Under the pieces are notes generated by a model. It made no database searches. It worked only from the letters and a program-made list of their open reading frames with translations, and was not told the DNA's origin. From positions 1,185,501-1,249,500 of the forward strand of contig NZ_CP030280.1 of assembly GCF_003287895.1 (NCBI RefSeq): 64,000 nt of DNA. Reading direction: 5' to 3'. This document shows, piece after piece, positions 40,375-49,887 of the stretch; positions within the stretch are counted from its first letter, which is position 1, and every line of letters starts with the position of its first letter. The position numbers were made by a program, and so were the translations under genes. The stretch is from Blautia argi (GTDB lineage: Bacteria; Bacillota; Clostridia; Lachnospirales; Lachnospiraceae).

Positions 40375-42060
40375 ATGTTAGTGCATTTACATGTTAAAAA
40401 CCTGGCTTTAATTGAAGAGGCAGAGGTGGATTTTGAGGAAGGTTTAAATATTCTCACAGGAGAAACCGGTGCCGGAAAATCCATTCTCATGGGCGCAGTA
40501 AACCTGGCTCTGGGACAGAAAATGACCAGGGAAATTATCAGGGAGGGCGCGTCCTATGCTTTGGTAGAGCTGGTATTTCAGGTGAGTCCTGACACAGAAG
40601 AGAAGCTGCGGGAACTGTCTGTATACCCGGAGGACGGACAGGTGATTATTACCAGAAGAATTACAGAAAGCAGAAGCATGATTAAGGTCAACGGGGAAAT
40701 CTGTACAGCAGCAGCCATAAAAAAGGCGGCATCTCTGCTTCTGGATATTCACGGGCAGCATGAGCACCAGTCCCTTTTATATCCGGATAGACAGATGGAG
40801 ATTCTAGACGAGTATTCCCAGAGTCGGTCCGCAGAAAAAAAAGAAGCAGTCAAAGTTCTTTACAGTGCTTACAGCCGTATTCGCAAGGAACTGGAGGCTT
40901 ATGAGATTGATGAGGAGCAAAGGCGCAGAGAAATCAGCTTTCTGGAATATGAAATTCAGGAAATCCAAAATGCAGAGTTACGGGACGGGGAAGATGAGGA
41001 GTTGGAAGAGCTGTATCGGAAGCTGACAAACAGTCGGAAAATTACAGAAAGTTTAAACAGTGTCTATCAGCTCACCGGATATGAAGAAGAGGGCAGTGGA
41101 ACTCAGACCGGGCGGGCGCTGCAAAGGCTGGGACAGGTTTCAGATTTTGATGAAAATCTGGAAAATCTCTATCGTTCTTTAGAGGATATTGACAGTCTGC
41201 TCAATGATTTTAACCGTGAGGTGTCAGGCTATCTTTCTGAATTTGTCTTTTCAGAGGAGGAGTTTCAGGAAACCGAGAGTAGACTGGATTTGATTAATAC
41301 TTTAAAGGCAAAATACGGACACACCATTTCAGAGATTCAGGTTTATAAAGAGGAGAAAGAACAGGAGTTAGAGCGCCTGCGGAACTTCGAGGAGCGAAAA
41401 GAAGCGCTGAAAAGAGAGCTGGAAGAAAAAGAGGCTGCTTTGACCCATGCCTGCCGGGAGTTGACAGAAGTGCGAAAAAGCTGGGCAATGAAGCTGAAGG
41501 AAGAGATTAAACAGGCGCTGGAGGATTTGAATTTTCTGAATGTGGAGTTTGAAATCCGGTTTACAGAAAAAGAGAAGTTTTCGCCCCAGGGAAAGGACAG
41601 CATCTGCTTTATGATTTCTACCAATCCAGGAGAACCGGTGCGGGAGCTTTCTAAAGTAGTTTCCGGCGGTGAGCTTTCCAGAATCATGCTGGCAATCAAA
41701 ACCCTTCTGGCAGACAAGGATCGTACAGAAACCCTGATTTTTGATGAGATTGACACCGGAATCAGCGGCCGTACGGCTCAGAAGGTGGCAGAAAAAATGG
41801 CGGTGATCAGCAGACAGCACCAGATTATCTGCATTACCCATTTGCCTCAGATTGCAGCTCAGGCAAATGCCCATTATCTTATTGAAAAAAATGTGGAAGA
41901 AAAAGGAACCAGCACAAAAATTCGCAGCCTTTCCTATGAAGAATCTGTGGAAGAGCTGGCGCGTATGCTGGGCGGCGTAAAAATCACAGAAGCTGTTTTG
42001 CAAAACGCAGCGGAAATGAAAGATTTGGCACAGCAACAAAAAAATACAAGAGTGAAATAG
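40375..42060 (+). CDS. recN: DNA repair protein RecN
   Basis: A 561-aa SMC-like ATPase. LHVKNLALIEEAEVDFEEGL leads to Walker A TGETGAGKSILMGA. Coiled-coil arms occupy roughly residues 150-370. The C-terminal half has the ABC signature VSGGELSRIMLAIK, Walker B TLIFDEIDTGISG and the ICITHLPQIAAQANAHY H-loop region. It acts in double-strand break repair. It ends the asp23-to-recN gene string at a terminator. Confidence 0.96.
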   Translation: MLVHLHVKNLALIEEAEVDFEEGLNILTGETGAGKSILMGAVNLALGQKMTREIIREGASYALVELVFQVSPDTEEKLRELSVYPEDGQVIITRRITESRSMIKVNGEICTAAAIKKAASLLLDIHGQHEHQSLLYPDRQMEILDEYSQSRSAEKKEAVKVLYSAYSRIRKELEAYEIDEEQRRREISFLEYEIQEIQNAELRDGEDEELEELYRKLTNSRKITESLNSVYQLTGYEEEGSGTQTGRALQRLGQVSDFDENLENLYRSLEDIDSLLNDFNREVSGYLSEFVFSEEEFQETESRLDLINTLKAKYGHTISEIQVYKEEKEQELERLRNFEERKEALKRELEEKEAALTHACRELTEVRKSWAMKLKEEIKQALEDLNFLNVEFEIRFTEKEKFSPQGKDSICFMISTNPGEPVRELSKVVSGGELSRIMLAIKTLLADKDRTETLIFDEIDTGISGRTAQKVAEKMAVISRQHQIICITHLPQIAAQANAHYLIEKNVEEKGTSTKIRSLSYEESVEELARMLGGVKITEAVLQNAAEMKDLAQQQKNTRVK

Positions 42061-42080
42061 ACGAAAGGTCACATACTAAA

Positions 42081-42108
42081 AAGGTACACTGCGGTGTATC
42101 TTTTTTTC
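42081..42108 (+). terminator. Terminator after recN
   Basis: GGTACAC (42083-42089) pairs with GTGTATC (42094-42100) around a TGCG loop, followed by a run of seven T. Confidence 0.8.
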
Positions 42109-42188
42109 TTTTCACAGGAAAATCCATTCTGTGAAAAAACGCTCCGCAAGGAGTTTTACTTCCCGAAAAACAGAAAGGTTGTGATTTT

Positions 42189-43382
42189 TTGTCAAGGAAA
42201 CGTAATTATCGGCGGTTTCTTATCGTATTATTAGTAGCGGATATTTTTTCGGCAGGTATTCTGAGCTTTGGACATCTGAAGGATACTGTGCCGGATACCA
42301 TTTATATCCGCCCGGGAGAGGAGGAAGAGCTTTCCAAAGTTCTGGATAATCCCCTTTTGACCTGGACAGATACTATTGGCGCCTCAGAAGCCAGCACCTA
42401 TCGGATTTCCTGCTCACTTCTGGGAATTCTTCCGGTAAAAGAAGTCCAGGTGCAGACCGTGGAAGAGAAAACCGTGGCAGTCTGTGGTGTGCCTGTAGGC
42501 CTATACATGGAAACAGAGGGAGTTCTGGTGGTAGATACCGGAGAAATTGTAAAAAAAGACGGCATTTCCTGCCAGCCAGCCGCTAATATTGCAAAGGCGG
42601 GGGATTATATTTTAAAGGTAAACGGAAGCGCTGTATCCGGAAAAAAAGAGTTGATTGAGCAGATTCATAAAAGCGAAGGAAAGCCTATGGAACTTTTGGT
42701 AAACCGGGAGGGCGAGAAGATACCCCTATCCCTGACTCCTGTGCTGGCAGAGGATGACAGCTATAAGTTGGGCATCTGGGTGCGAGATAATACCCAGGGA
42801 ATTGGCACCATGACTTATATGGATAAAAAAGGAAAATTCGGTGCCTTGGGACACGGCATCAGCGATACGGACACAGGAGAACTTTTGAAGATTGAGGAGG
42901 GTGAGCTGTATCAGGCGCAGATTTTATCCATTGTAAAAGGGGTGAAAGGGACACCGGGAGAGCTGTCCGGATATATTGAATATCAGAAGGATAAGAAAAT
43001 CGGTACCATAGAAAAGAACACAGATATCGGGATTTTCGGAAGAGTGGATCAGCCTCAAAGGCTGCAGTTGCAGGAGGCGGAAATTGGGTATAAGCAGGAA
43101 GTAAGGAAGGGAAAAGCAGAGCTTCTGACCTGCCTGGAAAATGAGGTAAAATCTTATGAAATTGAGATAACTGATATTTATAAGGAACGGGCAGATACCA
43201 ACAAGGCATTTGCTCTTCGTGTCACAGATCCGGAGCTTTTGGCAGGCACAGGAGGGATTGTTCAGGGAATGAGTGGCAGTCCCATTTTACAGGACGGAAA
43301 GCTTATAGGCGCAGTAACCCATGTTTTTGTACAGGATTCTACCAAAGGATACGGAATTTTCATCGAGAATATGCTGTGGTAA
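42189..43382 (+). CDS. spoIVB: SpoIVB serine peptidase
   Basis: A 397-aa sporulation signalling protease of family S55. It has an N-terminal signal-anchor (FLIVLLVADIFSAGILSF), a PDZ domain around residues 115-190 (GDYILKVNGSAVSGKKELI), and the peptidase core with the His in GALGHGISDTDTG and the Ser in GMSGSPILQDGK (residues 360-371). It is secreted from the forespore to trigger pro-SigK processing in Bacillus. The start is a TTG at 42189 with AGAAAGG 11 nt upstream. It directly precedes spo0A, the usual arrangement in spore formers. Confidence 0.94.
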   Translation: MSRKRNYRRFLIVLLVADIFSAGILSFGHLKDTVPDTIYIRPGEEEELSKVLDNPLLTWTDTIGASEASTYRISCSLLGILPVKEVQVQTVEEKTVAVCGVPVGLYMETEGVLVVDTGEIVKKDGISCQPAANIAKAGDYILKVNGSAVSGKKELIEQIHKSEGKPMELLVNREGEKIPLSLTPVLAEDDSYKLGIWVRDNTQGIGTMTYMDKKGKFGALGHGISDTDTGELLKIEEGELYQAQILSIVKGVKGTPGELSGYIEYQKDKKIGTIEKNTDIGIFGRVDQPQRLQLQEAEIGYKQEVRKGKAELLTCLENEVKSYEIEITDIYKERADTNKAFALRVTDPELLAGTGGIVQGMSGSPILQDGKLIGAVTHVFVQDSTKGYGIFIENMLW

Positions 43383-43414
43383 ACTGTTGAAAATAATGGG
43401 AAAAAATGAAAAAA

Positions 43415-43499
43415 TGTCGAATAAGTATGAAAAGTATCAGAATACAACATAAGTTGTAAGATGATTTAGCTTGATTCTGAAAAGAAGTGATAATATAAT
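43415..43499 (+). promoter_or_regulatory. spo0A promoter region with a 0A box
   Basis: TGTCGAA (43415-43421) is a perfect Spo0A-binding box. TTGATT (43471-43476) and TATAAT (43494-43499) with 17-nt spacing form a SigA promoter. An inverted repeat TACAAC-ATAA-GTTGTA lies between at 43444-43459. The arrangement suggests that Spo0A controls its own gene. No clear SigH promoter was seen. Confidence 0.7.
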
Positions 43500-43587
43500 A
43501 CTAATAGTCTTCAGGTGTGGCGATTCAAAAGGGCGCCCGTCATATGCTGGAGAATAGAGTTGGAACAAAACAGATGGAGGATAAGTA

Positions 43588-44382
43588 ATGGAGAAGTTAA
43601 ATGTCGCTATAGCAGATGACAATGAAAAAATGTTGGACTTATTGGGGAATCTTATTAACGAGGACAAAGAGCTGGAATTAGTAGGACACGCTAATAACGG
43701 CGCCGAAATTTACGATATTATAAAAGAAAAAGAACCGGACGTTGTACTTTTGGACATTATTATGCCAAAGGTTGACGGATTAACCGTTATGGAAAAGGTC
43801 AGCAAAGACACCAATCTGAAAAAACACCCCGCATTTATTATTGTATCTGCTGTAGGACAGGAACAGATAACAGAGGACGCATTTCAACTGGGAGCAAATT
43901 ACTATATCTTAAAACCCTTTGACAACGACATGCTGCTGTCCAGAATCAAGCATGTAAGACAGGCAAGGGACAGACGCAGAAGAGATTTTCGGAAAATTAA
44001 TGCATACGAAAGCGACAGCAGCTATTATGAGAGAAATCTGGAAGCAGATGTAACTAATATCATTCATGAAATCGGTGTGCCGGCGCACATTAAAGGTTAC
44101 CAGTATTTAAGAGATGCTATTATTCTGTCTGTCAATGATATGGAAATGTTAAATTCAATTACCAAAATTCTCTATCCCACTATTGCCAAAAAGCATCAGA
44201 CCACGCCCAGCCGGGTAGAGAGAGCTATACGCCATGCCATTGAGGTTGCCTGGAGCAGAGGAAAAATGGATACCATTGACGAGCTGTTTGGTTATACAGT
44301 AAGCACGGGAAAGGGAAAACCCACCAATTCAGAATTTATTGCATTGATTGCAGATAAGATACGTCTGGAATACAAAAAATAG
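43588..44382 (+). CDS. spo0A: Sporulation master regulator Spo0A
   Basis: A 264-aa response regulator. The receiver domain has the acidic pocket ([11 protein letters not shown]) and the phosphorylated Asp56 in [13 protein letters not shown], with Lys in YILKPFD. The C-terminal DNA-binding domain is the specific Spo0A fold: [20 protein letters not shown] and [20 protein letters not shown]. It governs entry into sporulation and is phosphorylated by orphan kinases in clostridia. The start follows GGAGGATAAGT. Confidence 0.97.
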   Translation: MEKLNVAIADDNEKMLDLLGNLINEDKELELVGHANNGAEIYDIIKEKEPDVVLLDIIMPKVDGLTVMEKVSKDTNLKKHPAFIIVSAVGQEQITEDAFQLGANYYILKPFDNDMLLSRIKHVRQARDRRRRDFRKINAYESDSSYYERNLEADVTNIIHEIGVPAHIKGYQYLRDAIILSVNDMEMLNSITKILYPTIAKKHQTTPSRVERAIRHAIEVAWSRGKMDTIDELFGYTVSTGKGKPTNSEFIALIADKIRLEYKK

Positions 44383-44482
44383 GGGAAAATTAGTTGGAAC
44401 AGAAGGGAAAAATAACTTTTCTTTGCATGAAAAATGGGGTATAATGTCAATAAAGCTTTTGATTTGCAAGGAGGGTGTAATA

Positions 44483-45956
44483 GTGAAAAAAATATTGTTT
44501 GTAGCATCAGAGGCAGTGCCTTTTATTAAAACAGGGGGATTAGCGGACGTAGTAGGTGCGCTGCCAAAATGCTTTGATAAAAATCAGTATGATGTGCGTG
44601 TAATTATTCCCAAATATTTGTGTATGAAGGAAGAGTACAAAAACCAACTGCAGTATGTAACCCATTTTTATATGGATATTGGTTACAGACGGGAATATGT
44701 AGGAATTATGCAGTTGGTGTATGAAGGAATCCAGTATTATTTTATTGACAATGAGTATTATTTTTCCGGTTATCAGCCATACGGAGATATTCGTTTTGAT
44801 ATTGAAAAGTTTGCCTTTTTCTCAAAGGCAGCGCTGTCCATTCTTCCGGTTATTGATTTCCGTCCGGATTTAATTCACTGTCATGACTGGCAGACAGGTC
44901 TGATTCCGGTATATTTAAAGGACAGCTTTCAGGGAGGACCCTTCTATCAGGGTATCAAGACGGTTATGACCATACATAATCTGAAATTCCAGGGAACCTG
45001 GGATATTAAGACCATTCGTGAACTTACCGGATTGCCGGCGTATTATTTTACCCCGGATAAACTGGAAGCTTATAAAGACGCCAATCTGTTAAAGGGAGGG
45101 TTGGTTTATGCTGATGCCATTACCACAGTGAGTAACACTTATGCAGAAGAGATTAAAAACAGAATTTTACGGAGAGCATTTGGAGGGCCTTTTAAGAGCC
45201 AGATCCCATGATTTAAGAGGAATTGTAAACGGTATTGACTACGGGGAATATGACCCGGATACAGATAAGCTGATTGCCAAGAATTACAATGCAAAGAACT
45301 TCCGAAAAGAAAAAGTGAAAAACAAACTGGCGCTGCAAAGAGAGCTGGGACTGGCAGAGGATCCCAAGGTTATGATGATAGGTGTGGTTTCCCGTCTTAC
45401 AGACCAGAAGGGCTTTGATTTAGTCAATTATGTGATGGACGAGCTGTGTCAGGACAGTATTCAGCTTGTTGTACTGGGAACCGGCGAGGAACGCTATGAG
45501 AACATGTTCCGCCATTTTGCATGGAAATACCAGGGCAAGGTATCTGCAAATATCTTCTATGACAACGGACTGTCACACCGGATTTATGCTTCCTGCGATG
45601 CCTTCCTCATGCCTTCCTTATTTGAACCGTGCGGATTGAGCCAGCTTATGAGCCTTCGTTATGGAACGCTTCCCATTGTCAGAGAAACCGGCGGCTTAAA
45701 GGATACCGTGGAACCATACAATGAATACGAAAGCACAGGAACAGGATTCAGCTTTACTAATTACAATGCCCATGAAATGCTGGCTACGATTCGCTATGCA
45801 GAATCTGTTTACTATGACAAAAAACGTGAGTGGAACAAACTGGTAGACAGAGCCATGGCAAAGGATTTCTCCTGGGCAAATTCAGCAAAGCAGTACGAAG
45901 AAATGTACAACTGGTTAATCGGATATATTGAGAATAGAAAAAGAATCCTGTTATAG
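44483..45956 (+). CDS. glgA: Glycogen synthase, ADP-glucose type (frameshifted as sequenced)
   Basis: A GT5 starch/glycogen synthase. It starts with GTG at 44483 behind AAGGAGG; a -10 TATAAT lies at 44440-44445. The N-terminal frame has FVASEAVPFIKTGGLADVVG (ADP-glucose binding KTGGL) and LIHCHDWQTGLIPVYL. It stops at 45211 after an out-of-frame stretch beginning at about 45159. The next frame carries GIVNGIDYGEYDPDTD, VSRLTDQKGFDLV and PSLFEPCGLSQLMSLRYGT. One extra A in the AAAAA run at 45155-45159 explains the break; removing it gives TYAEEIKTEFYGEHLEG. The corrected length is about 490 aa, slightly above the family norm of ~480. Confidence 0.93.
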
Positions 45957-46015
45957 AAAATGAGAATTCTGCCATACTAAGAGTGTGAACAAAAAACATT
46001 CAGGAGGAAAAAGCC

Positions 46016-46201
46016 ATGACAGAAATCTCGGTACTTGATTTACAGAATCTGCGCCATTTAATCGGCGGTTTCGAAACTACCCACTGCAAAATGCAGGAAT
46101 ATGCCCGCGAGGCACAGGACGTGCAGGTAAAACAGTTTTTCCAGAAGTCTGCGCAGAGCGCAATGGAAAGCAAGCAACAGTTAATGCAGTTTTTACAGTA
46201 G
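46016..46201 (+). CDS. Small helical protein, CotF-like
   Basis: A 61-aa protein predicted to be helical (LDLQNLRHLIGGFETTHCKM, then VKQFFQKSAQSAMESKQQLM). The pattern resembles half of a ferritin-like Coat_F domain. It has a good AGGAGG and is followed 15 nt later by a clear CotF-like gene, so the two are probably co-expressed and may assemble together. The assignment rests mainly on context. Confidence 0.7.
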   Translation: MTEISVLDLQNLRHLIGGFETTHCKMQEYAREAQDVQVKQFFQKSAQSAMESKQQLMQFLQ

Positions 46202-46216
46202 CAGGAGGGAAAGAAA

Positions 46217-46471
46217 ATGACAGATAAGACAATGGTGGCAGATACCCTGGCAGGAATTAACGGAGAACTGGTTCGTTATGGGGAAATGATTACCCAGACA
46301 GAAAACCAGCAGTTAAAACAGACGTTAAAGCAGATGCGGAATCAGTGTGAAATGTCCCAGGAGGAGATTTATCAGATTGCCAGAGCGAAAAGTTATTATG
46401 TTCCGGCAGCATGCGCCAAACCGGAAGAGGTGGCTCATGTACGTTCCGTACTGACACAGCCGGGTATGTAA
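46217..46471 (+). CDS. CotF-family spore coat protein
   Basis: An 84-aa protein with two helices (MVADTLAGINGELVRYGEM and LKQTLKQMRNQCEMSQEEIY) and the C-terminal KSYYVPAACAKPEEVAHV typical of Coat_F domains, where a YY.PA motif follows the helices. The ribosome binding site is GGAGGGAAAG. It ends shortly before a strong terminator. It is likely made in the mother cell and deposited in the spore coat. Confidence 0.82.
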   Translation: MTDKTMVADTLAGINGELVRYGEMITQTENQQLKQTLKQMRNQCEMSQEEIYQIARAKSYYVPAACAKPEEVAHVRSVLTQPGM

Positions 46472-46497
46472 GAAAATAAGAAGATAAGAAAACAGAG

Positions 46498-46564
46498 CAG
46501 GGCTTTGGCAAAACAGCAGTCAGGAAAATTTCTGAGGCGAAGTTTTGGCAAAGCCCTGTTTTTT
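46498..46564 (+). terminator. Strong terminator after the CotF-like pair
   Basis: CAGGGCTTTG (46498-46507) pairs with CAAAGCCCTG (46549-46558), with further pairing inside (GCAAAAC with GTTTTGGC), followed by six T. Confidence 0.88.
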
Positions 46565-46679
46565 GGCTTTATGTCAATAGTTGGGGTAAAATATTTTGGT
46601 TGTGTAAAGAATATGGGTATCCGTATGTCTGGATAGACGAGGATTATGAGATTGAATTGCCGTAAAGGGAAGGTAATAA

Positions 46680-47105
46680 AATGGTATTCAGATTTGGGAT
46701 AATATTTATCCTTGCGAGTTTTTTGAGGAAGATATAAAAAATAGTCAGCTTTATATTTTGACAGATAATAGAGAAATTGTGGCAGCGTTTGCTTTGTGCG
46801 ATACAAATATAGGTGAAAATGCAGTTGAGTGGAACGATAACCATGCCAAAGCCATATATATTGACCGATTGGCCGTAAATATTAAATATTCCAAAAAAGG
46901 AATAGGCAGCCTGATGCTTGCTAAGGCAAAGGAAATTGCAAGAGCATTAGATGTAAAATATCTAAGGCTTTTTGTAGTAGATATCAATGAACCGGCTATT
47001 CAACTTTATCATAAAAATAATTTTTTAAAGGCTAAAGGCATTTATGATGAGGTGTTCGATGATGGCTTTGTATTACATGAATTTGGATATGAAATAAAAG
47101 TGTGA
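46680..47105 (+). pseudogene. GNAT acetyltransferase remnant lacking its 5' part
   Basis: An open frame from just after a TAA at 46677-46679 encodes the acetyl-CoA-binding half of a GNAT enzyme: IYIDRLAVNIKYSKKGIGSL (motif A) and VVDINEPAIQLYHKNNF (motif B). No ATG start exists in frame; the first possible start is TTG at 46758. The sequence before it (IQIWDNIYPCEFFEEDIKN) also looks like GNAT protein, so homology extends upstream of any usable start. The first ~40 residues of a normal GNAT are missing. In another frame just upstream, 46561-46665 could encode the end of a further unknown protein (EYGYPYVWIDEDYEIELP). The area looks like gene debris. Confidence 0.7.
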
Positions 47106-47169
47106 TGCAAATTCATATATAATGTCTACTTATATTATCTAAAAAATAACAAGGTCATCATAAATTTTA

Positions 47170-47198
47170 TTGTGACAGGTATATGGAATTGTTATAAT
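47170..47198 (+). promoter_or_regulatory. Promoter of the NTF2-like gene
   Basis: TTGTGA (47170-47175) and TATAAT (47193-47198) with 17-nt spacing precede the gene at 47247. Confidence 0.65.
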
Positions 47199-47246
47199 AT
47201 GGATATGAAGAAATAGGTGCAATTTGGGAATTGGGGAGGTGATTAA

Positions 47247-47615
47247 ATGCAAAGAGAAGATATTGTTAAAAGTTATTTCCAATCATGGCTTGATAAAAAC
47301 ATCGAACCATTAGAAAACATTTTTTCTGATGATGTTATTTATAGTGAGTGCTATGGTTCGGAATATCATGGATTACCTCAAATCTTAAAATGGTTTTCAG
47401 ACTGGAATATAAATGGCACAGTTTTGAAGTGGAAAATAAAAAGATTTATTCACCAAGGTATGTTTACAGCTGTAGAATGGTATTTTGAATGTGATTATAA
47501 CAATGAAATTGGCGGGTTTGACGGAGTATCTATTATTGAATTTGATGAAAATATGAAAATTGTTAACCTAAAAGAATTTCAATCAAAATCTGAGCATAAT
47601 TGTCCTTATGAGTAA
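47247..47615 (+). CDS. SnoaL/NTF2-like protein
   Basis: A 122-aa small alpha/beta cone-fold protein. The N-terminal helix (MQREDIVKSYFQSWLDKN), IFSDDVIYSECYGSEYHGL and the WYFECDYNNEIGGFDGVSIIEFD strands fit the nuclear transport factor 2/SnoaL group. The start follows GGGGAGGTGAT. The gene has its own promoter and lies in the AT-rich island. No substrate can be named. Confidence 0.8.
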   Translation: MQREDIVKSYFQSWLDKNIEPLENIFSDDVIYSECYGSEYHGLPQILKWFSDWNINGTVLKWKIKRFIHQGMFTAVEWYFECDYNNEIGGFDGVSIIEFDENMKIVNLKEFQSKSEHNCPYE

Positions 47616-47672
47616 TCTGCAAAATCCACCTTGTATGTGGAACAATGACTTAGAATTAACGGAGATGGTTGC

Positions 47673-48155
47673 ATGAAAAAAGGTATAGCAATTGTTTTGA
47701 CCTTTGCATTGATTTTTACTTTTTCAGGTTGTTCAGATAATGAGAGCGTTGAGTTTAATGTTTATCATTCGAATACGGAAAACCATAAATGGGAACACTT
47801 GAAAACATTTTCATGCTCACCGGAGAAAAAACATTTCGTTGATGTGAGAGTGGAAGGTACAAAAAATCATATAACGATTACTTCAGAAGAGAATCGTGTT
47901 GAGAAAACAGAGAATACGGAATCTTATTATACTGAGGATATAGATACATATGACTTTATGGTTGATGGATTTGATGGGCAGATTCATTCGTTCCAAACCT
48001 TTGAAGTAAAAGATATTCATGAGGAACAGTTTTACCGATTATATCCAATTAGTAATGATTATGGGATAATCTTTCAGGACTTAAAACTGGATAGGCCCTA
48101 TGACAAGGGTGAAGAAAATCTTGATAATATTTTGATTACTATTAAGTTTCAGTAA
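47673..48155 (+). CDS. Putative lipoprotein of unknown function
   Basis: A 160-aa protein with a lipoprotein signal peptide: MKKGIAIVLTFALIFTFSGC, with lipobox Cys20. The mature part is polar with mainly beta-type sequence (VDVRVEGTKNHITITSEEN) and no known domain was recognised. It has its own ribosome binding site (GGAGATG). It lies between the NTF2-like gene and a phosphatase in the island. Confidence 0.75.
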   Translation: MKKGIAIVLTFALIFTFSGCSDNESVEFNVYHSNTENHKWEHLKTFSCSPEKKHFVDVRVEGTKNHITITSEENRVEKTENTESYYTEDIDTYDFMVDGFDGQIHSFQTFEVKDIHEEQFYRLYPISNDYGIIFQDLKLDRPYDKGEENLDNILITIKFQ

Positions 48156-48206
48156 ATGCTATGCTGATTCGCAACTTCCGGATTTGAATTGATAAGGGTG
48201 ATAAAA

Positions 48207-49013
48207 ATGGGTAGTAGAAGTATTAAATTTGAGAAAATATTTAATGCCAGAGATATGGGCGGATTACGGACGGTTCATGGAGATACCATTTCTCCGGGGC
48301 TTTTGCTCCGTTCCGCAAGCCTGGCAGATGCAACGGAAACAGATAAGAGAATTTTGCAGAAACAGTATCATATTGTAAAGATTATTGATTTGCGTACAGA
48401 AACTGAGAGAAAAGAAAAACCAGACGTAATCATACCAAATGCAGACTATCAGTCCAATCCAATTTTTGATGAAAGCATGGCAGGTATTTCACACGAAAAG
48501 GGTCTAAACGAAGAACAGGTTCTTGGTTCTGTACCTAAATTGGAATATCTGTATCGTCAAATGGTAACAAATGAATTGTGCAGGAAAAATTTAGGGGAAG
48601 CAGTACGGAATGTAATGGAACATGATTTTTCAAAAGGTGGTGTATTATGGCATTGCACAGAAGGAAAAGACCGGTGCGGATTGCTGTCGGCAGTCTTGCT
48701 TTCTGCACTTGGCATAGAGTACGGCACGATTATGGAAGACTATATGCTGACAAATGAGATAAATAAGGTAAAAGTGGAAAAGTATTATCAGATGATTCTT
48801 CTGGCAGGTAAAACCGAAACAGAAGCTGAAAAGATACGGGATATTTTTTTGGCAAAAGAGGAATATTTAAATGAGGTCTTTTTAGCGATACATGAGCAAT
48901 ATAGAGATATAGACACATTTCTGTGCGATGGATTGAATATTCCACATAATCTGATTGAGAAATTTCAAAAGAGCGTGCTTTTGAAAAATTCTGGTTTGTA
49001 TGTCGAACAGTGA
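48207..49013 (+). CDS. Protein tyrosine/serine phosphatase
   Basis: A 268-aa DSP/PTP-like phosphatase of the Y_phosphatase3 group. It begins FNARDMGGLRTVHGDTISPG and has LLRSASLADAT, IIDLRTETERKEKPD and the signature loop HCTEGKDRCGLLSAVLLSALG (Cys and Arg of HC-x5-R, with the GKDR variant). ATG 48207 follows AAGGGTG at good spacing; an upstream TTG is less likely. The 3' end abuts a GNAT remnant with no spacer, which suggests a past deletion there. Targets may be phosphoproteins or phosphoinositides. Confidence 0.88.
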   Translation: MGSRSIKFEKIFNARDMGGLRTVHGDTISPGLLLRSASLADATETDKRILQKQYHIVKIIDLRTETERKEKPDVIIPNADYQSNPIFDESMAGISHEKGLNEEQVLGSVPKLEYLYRQMVTNELCRKNLGEAVRNVMEHDFSKGGVLWHCTEGKDRCGLLSAVLLSALGIEYGTIMEDYMLTNEINKVKVEKYYQMILLAGKTETEAEKIRDIFLAKEEYLNEVFLAIHEQYRDIDTFLCDGLNIPHNLIEKFQKSVLLKNSGLYVEQ

Positions 49014-49277
49014 GATACTTTTCCAGGCTGGTCTATGAGCCGTTTTATGATTGGAAAGCAATTTCAGGGAAAAGGTTATGGGAAACAAGCGGTGTTGGAT
49101 TTTATTGATTATTTTAAAAACAAACACAATGCTGACAGACTGTATATCAGTGTTTCCTTGGAAAATACAGTTGCACGCAAAATGTATGCTTCTATTGGTT
49201 TTAAAGAAATCAAAGAGATTGAGTACACATTTTTAGATATGCAAATGAAAGAAATGCAAATGGTAAAGGAACTGTAA
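49014..49277 (+). pseudogene. C-terminal GNAT acetyltransferase remnant
   Basis: Directly after the phosphatase stop and in the same frame, the sequence continues with DTFPGWSMSRFMIGKQFQGK, then GYGKQAVLDFIDYFKN and ENTVARKMYASIGFKE. These are motifs A and B of a GNAT enzyme of the SpeG/BltD-like type. The N-terminal half is missing, and the only ATG (49035) lies inside the conserved region. There is no ribosome binding site. It is a truncated remnant. Confidence 0.75.
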
Positions 49278-49346
49278 CAGGTAGGTATATGCATATCAGT
49301 TTAGAAGGAAACGATAGAATTTATAAGATAATGAGGTATGTTGAAA

Positions 49347-49682
49347 ATGAAAGTGAATGAATATCAAGAATTAGCAATGACAACATTGAACCCGGAACTC
49401 AATAAGAAGGAGGTTTTAATCAATAGTGTAATGGGATTGTGTGGTGAATCGGGAGAGGCAATCGATATTGTGAAAAAATGGCTGGCACAAGGGCACGAGT
49501 TAGACAAGGAACATTTAGCAAAAGAATTTGGAGATATTGCATGGTATTTAGCTGAAGCTGCTACAGCATTGGATATGTCACTTGAGGATATTTTTCAAGC
49601 GAATATTGATAAGTTAAAGAAAAGATATCCAGACGGATTTGAAACAAAAAAATCATTGATTCGATTAAAAGGGGATATATAA
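49347..49682 (+). CDS. MazG-like nucleotide pyrophosphohydrolase
   Basis: A 111-aa all-alpha NTP pyrophosphatase. The metal-binding pattern is EXXE followed by EXXD: LCGESGEAIDIVKKWL and HLAKEFGDIAWYLAEAA. The N-terminus (MKVNEYQELAMTTLNPELNK) is typical of short MazG-like proteins. The ATG at 49347 follows GAGG (49333-49336) by 10 nt. It would hydrolyse non-canonical or excess NTPs; phage and mobile DNA often carry such genes, which fits the island setting. Confidence 0.88.
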   Translation: MKVNEYQELAMTTLNPELNKKEVLINSVMGLCGESGEAIDIVKKWLAQGHELDKEHLAKEFGDIAWYLAEAATALDMSLEDIFQANIDKLKKRYPDGFETKKSLIRLKGDI

Positions 49683-49887
49683 CTTTAAATTTGTATATCA
49701 AAGGATAAGTTTGAAGTTGACGGAGCGTAAGGCTCTGAAAAAGAAAATCGCTTTATCAATAACATTTGTGCTTAGTCTGCGCCCATGCTTATGAATCAAT
49801 ATGGTGATAGCTTATTTTGCAATGAATAAATCAGGAAAATGGTAAAGGTTCAAGTGTAAATTCACCGGAAAGGAATAGACAAAAGAA

